A DNA stretch of 22,735 bases from Bacteroidota bacterium (GTDB lineage: Bacteria; Bacteroidota; Bacteroidia; Chitinophagales; Chitinophagaceae): contig CANHJA010000009.1 of the NCBI GenBank assembly GCA_947460795.1, forward strand, positions 1 through 22,735, read 5' to 3'. The position numbers and the translations under genes are program-made. Positions 22,517 to 22,735 of the stretch are shown piece after piece; position 1 is the stretch's first letter, and every line of letters begins with the position of its first letter. The notes beneath the pieces are model-generated. The model was not told the origin of the DNA and did not search any database. It worked only from the letters and a program-made list of their open reading frames with translations.

Positions 22517-22735
22517 CAATTAATAAATTCCAAATATCAATTTTTTTGAGTCAAAAATGGTCTAGATAAAGTGCCTTTTGTGTATTAAAAAAAGCTTCAC
22601 GAAGTTCAATATTCAACCGGTGCTATCGCCACAAAAGATGCATTTAGAAGAGGTCGACGATTTCAAAAAAATAATTCAACTCATTTTCCTCATTTTGTTT
22701 AGATGTCAAGGTAGATAAAAACTAATCGCTGAAAA
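22517..22735. other. Right-edge non-coding stretch
   Basis: These last 219 bases hold no recognised gene. A short ATG reading at 22638 (26 codons, ending in TAA) is visible on the plus strand, but its sequence suggests no known protein. The stretch probably separates coaE from a gene outside the window. Confidence 0.4.

Noticed and set aside
22560..22735. Possible gene remnant or small protein at the right edge
   Set aside because: Short readings in two plus frames look vaguely protein-like, but they are interrupted by stops and match nothing I recognise.
1..22735. tRNA, rRNA, riboswitch, CRISPR array, prophage or transposase
   Set aside because: Looked for on both strands; no cloverleaf, regularly spaced repeats, integrase or transposase-like frame was seen.

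Overview
The window is a chromosomal stretch of a low-GC member of the Bacteroidota, probably of the Chitinophagia/Sphingobacteriia/Flavobacteriia type. This rests on several things: many genes are preceded by a Bacteroidota -7 box (TAnnTTTG) and not by a Shine-Dalgarno sequence, ribosomal protein S16 carries a long acidic tail, lipoproteins are common, and the proteins look like Bacteroidota family members. It is ordinary-looking housekeeping sequence: no phage, transposase, CRISPR array, rRNA or tRNA gene was recognised.

Layout, left to right. (1) 1-3446, minus: smc, missing about its last 30 codons at the window edge. (2) 3447-3832: a 386-base gene-free gap with a perfect DnaA-box match and a strong hairpin terminator. 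(3) 3833-5881, minus: an isolated paaZ-type fusion (aldehyde dehydrogenase plus MaoC hydratase), divergent from (4) an M42 aminopeptidase and a FlK-like hotdog thioesterase (plus). (5) 7644-8791, minus: a two-gene unit of a lipoprotein and a cytoplasmic SGNH hydrolase. (6) 9006-9533, minus: rpsP with its own terminator, without the usual rimM/trmD/rplS neighbours. (7) 9722-11350, plus: MlaE permease and MlaF ATPase of a lipid transporter, with no MCE (MlaD) gene next to them. (8) 11502-12881, plus: MATE efflux protein. (9) 13059-14808, plus: FMN reductase and membrane-anchored metallophosphoesterase. (10) 14855-18084, plus: low-molecular-weight tyrosine phosphatase, RluE-like pseudouridine synthase (overlapping by one base), a long QueA and a secreted beta-rich protein of unknown function. 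(11) 18088-19173, minus: prfB, in one continuous frame. (12) 19335-20048, minus: a secreted HNH-nuclease-like protein plus an 81-residue unknown, ending in a hairpin terminator and bracketed by a short inverted repeat. (13) 20235-20945, minus: an arginyl-tRNA-protein-transferase-like enzyme lacking the N-terminal cysteines. (14) 21064-22496, minus: a phosphodiester-glycosidase-family lipoprotein downstream of coaE.

No single pathway links these genes; translation and RNA modification (rpsP, prfB, rluE-like, queA), cell-envelope lipid handling (mlaEF, lipoproteins) and genome maintenance (smc) dominate. The most unusual signals are: TAnnTTTG boxes exactly four bases before several start codons, which predicts leaderless mRNAs; the compact secreted-HNH cassette with inverted-repeat ends; the cysteine-free arginyltransferase homologue; two degenerate heptamer (GATGnnn) repeat arrays upstream of genes; and a prfB lacking the autoregulatory frameshift site. 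I did not find a clearly new defence or mobile system.
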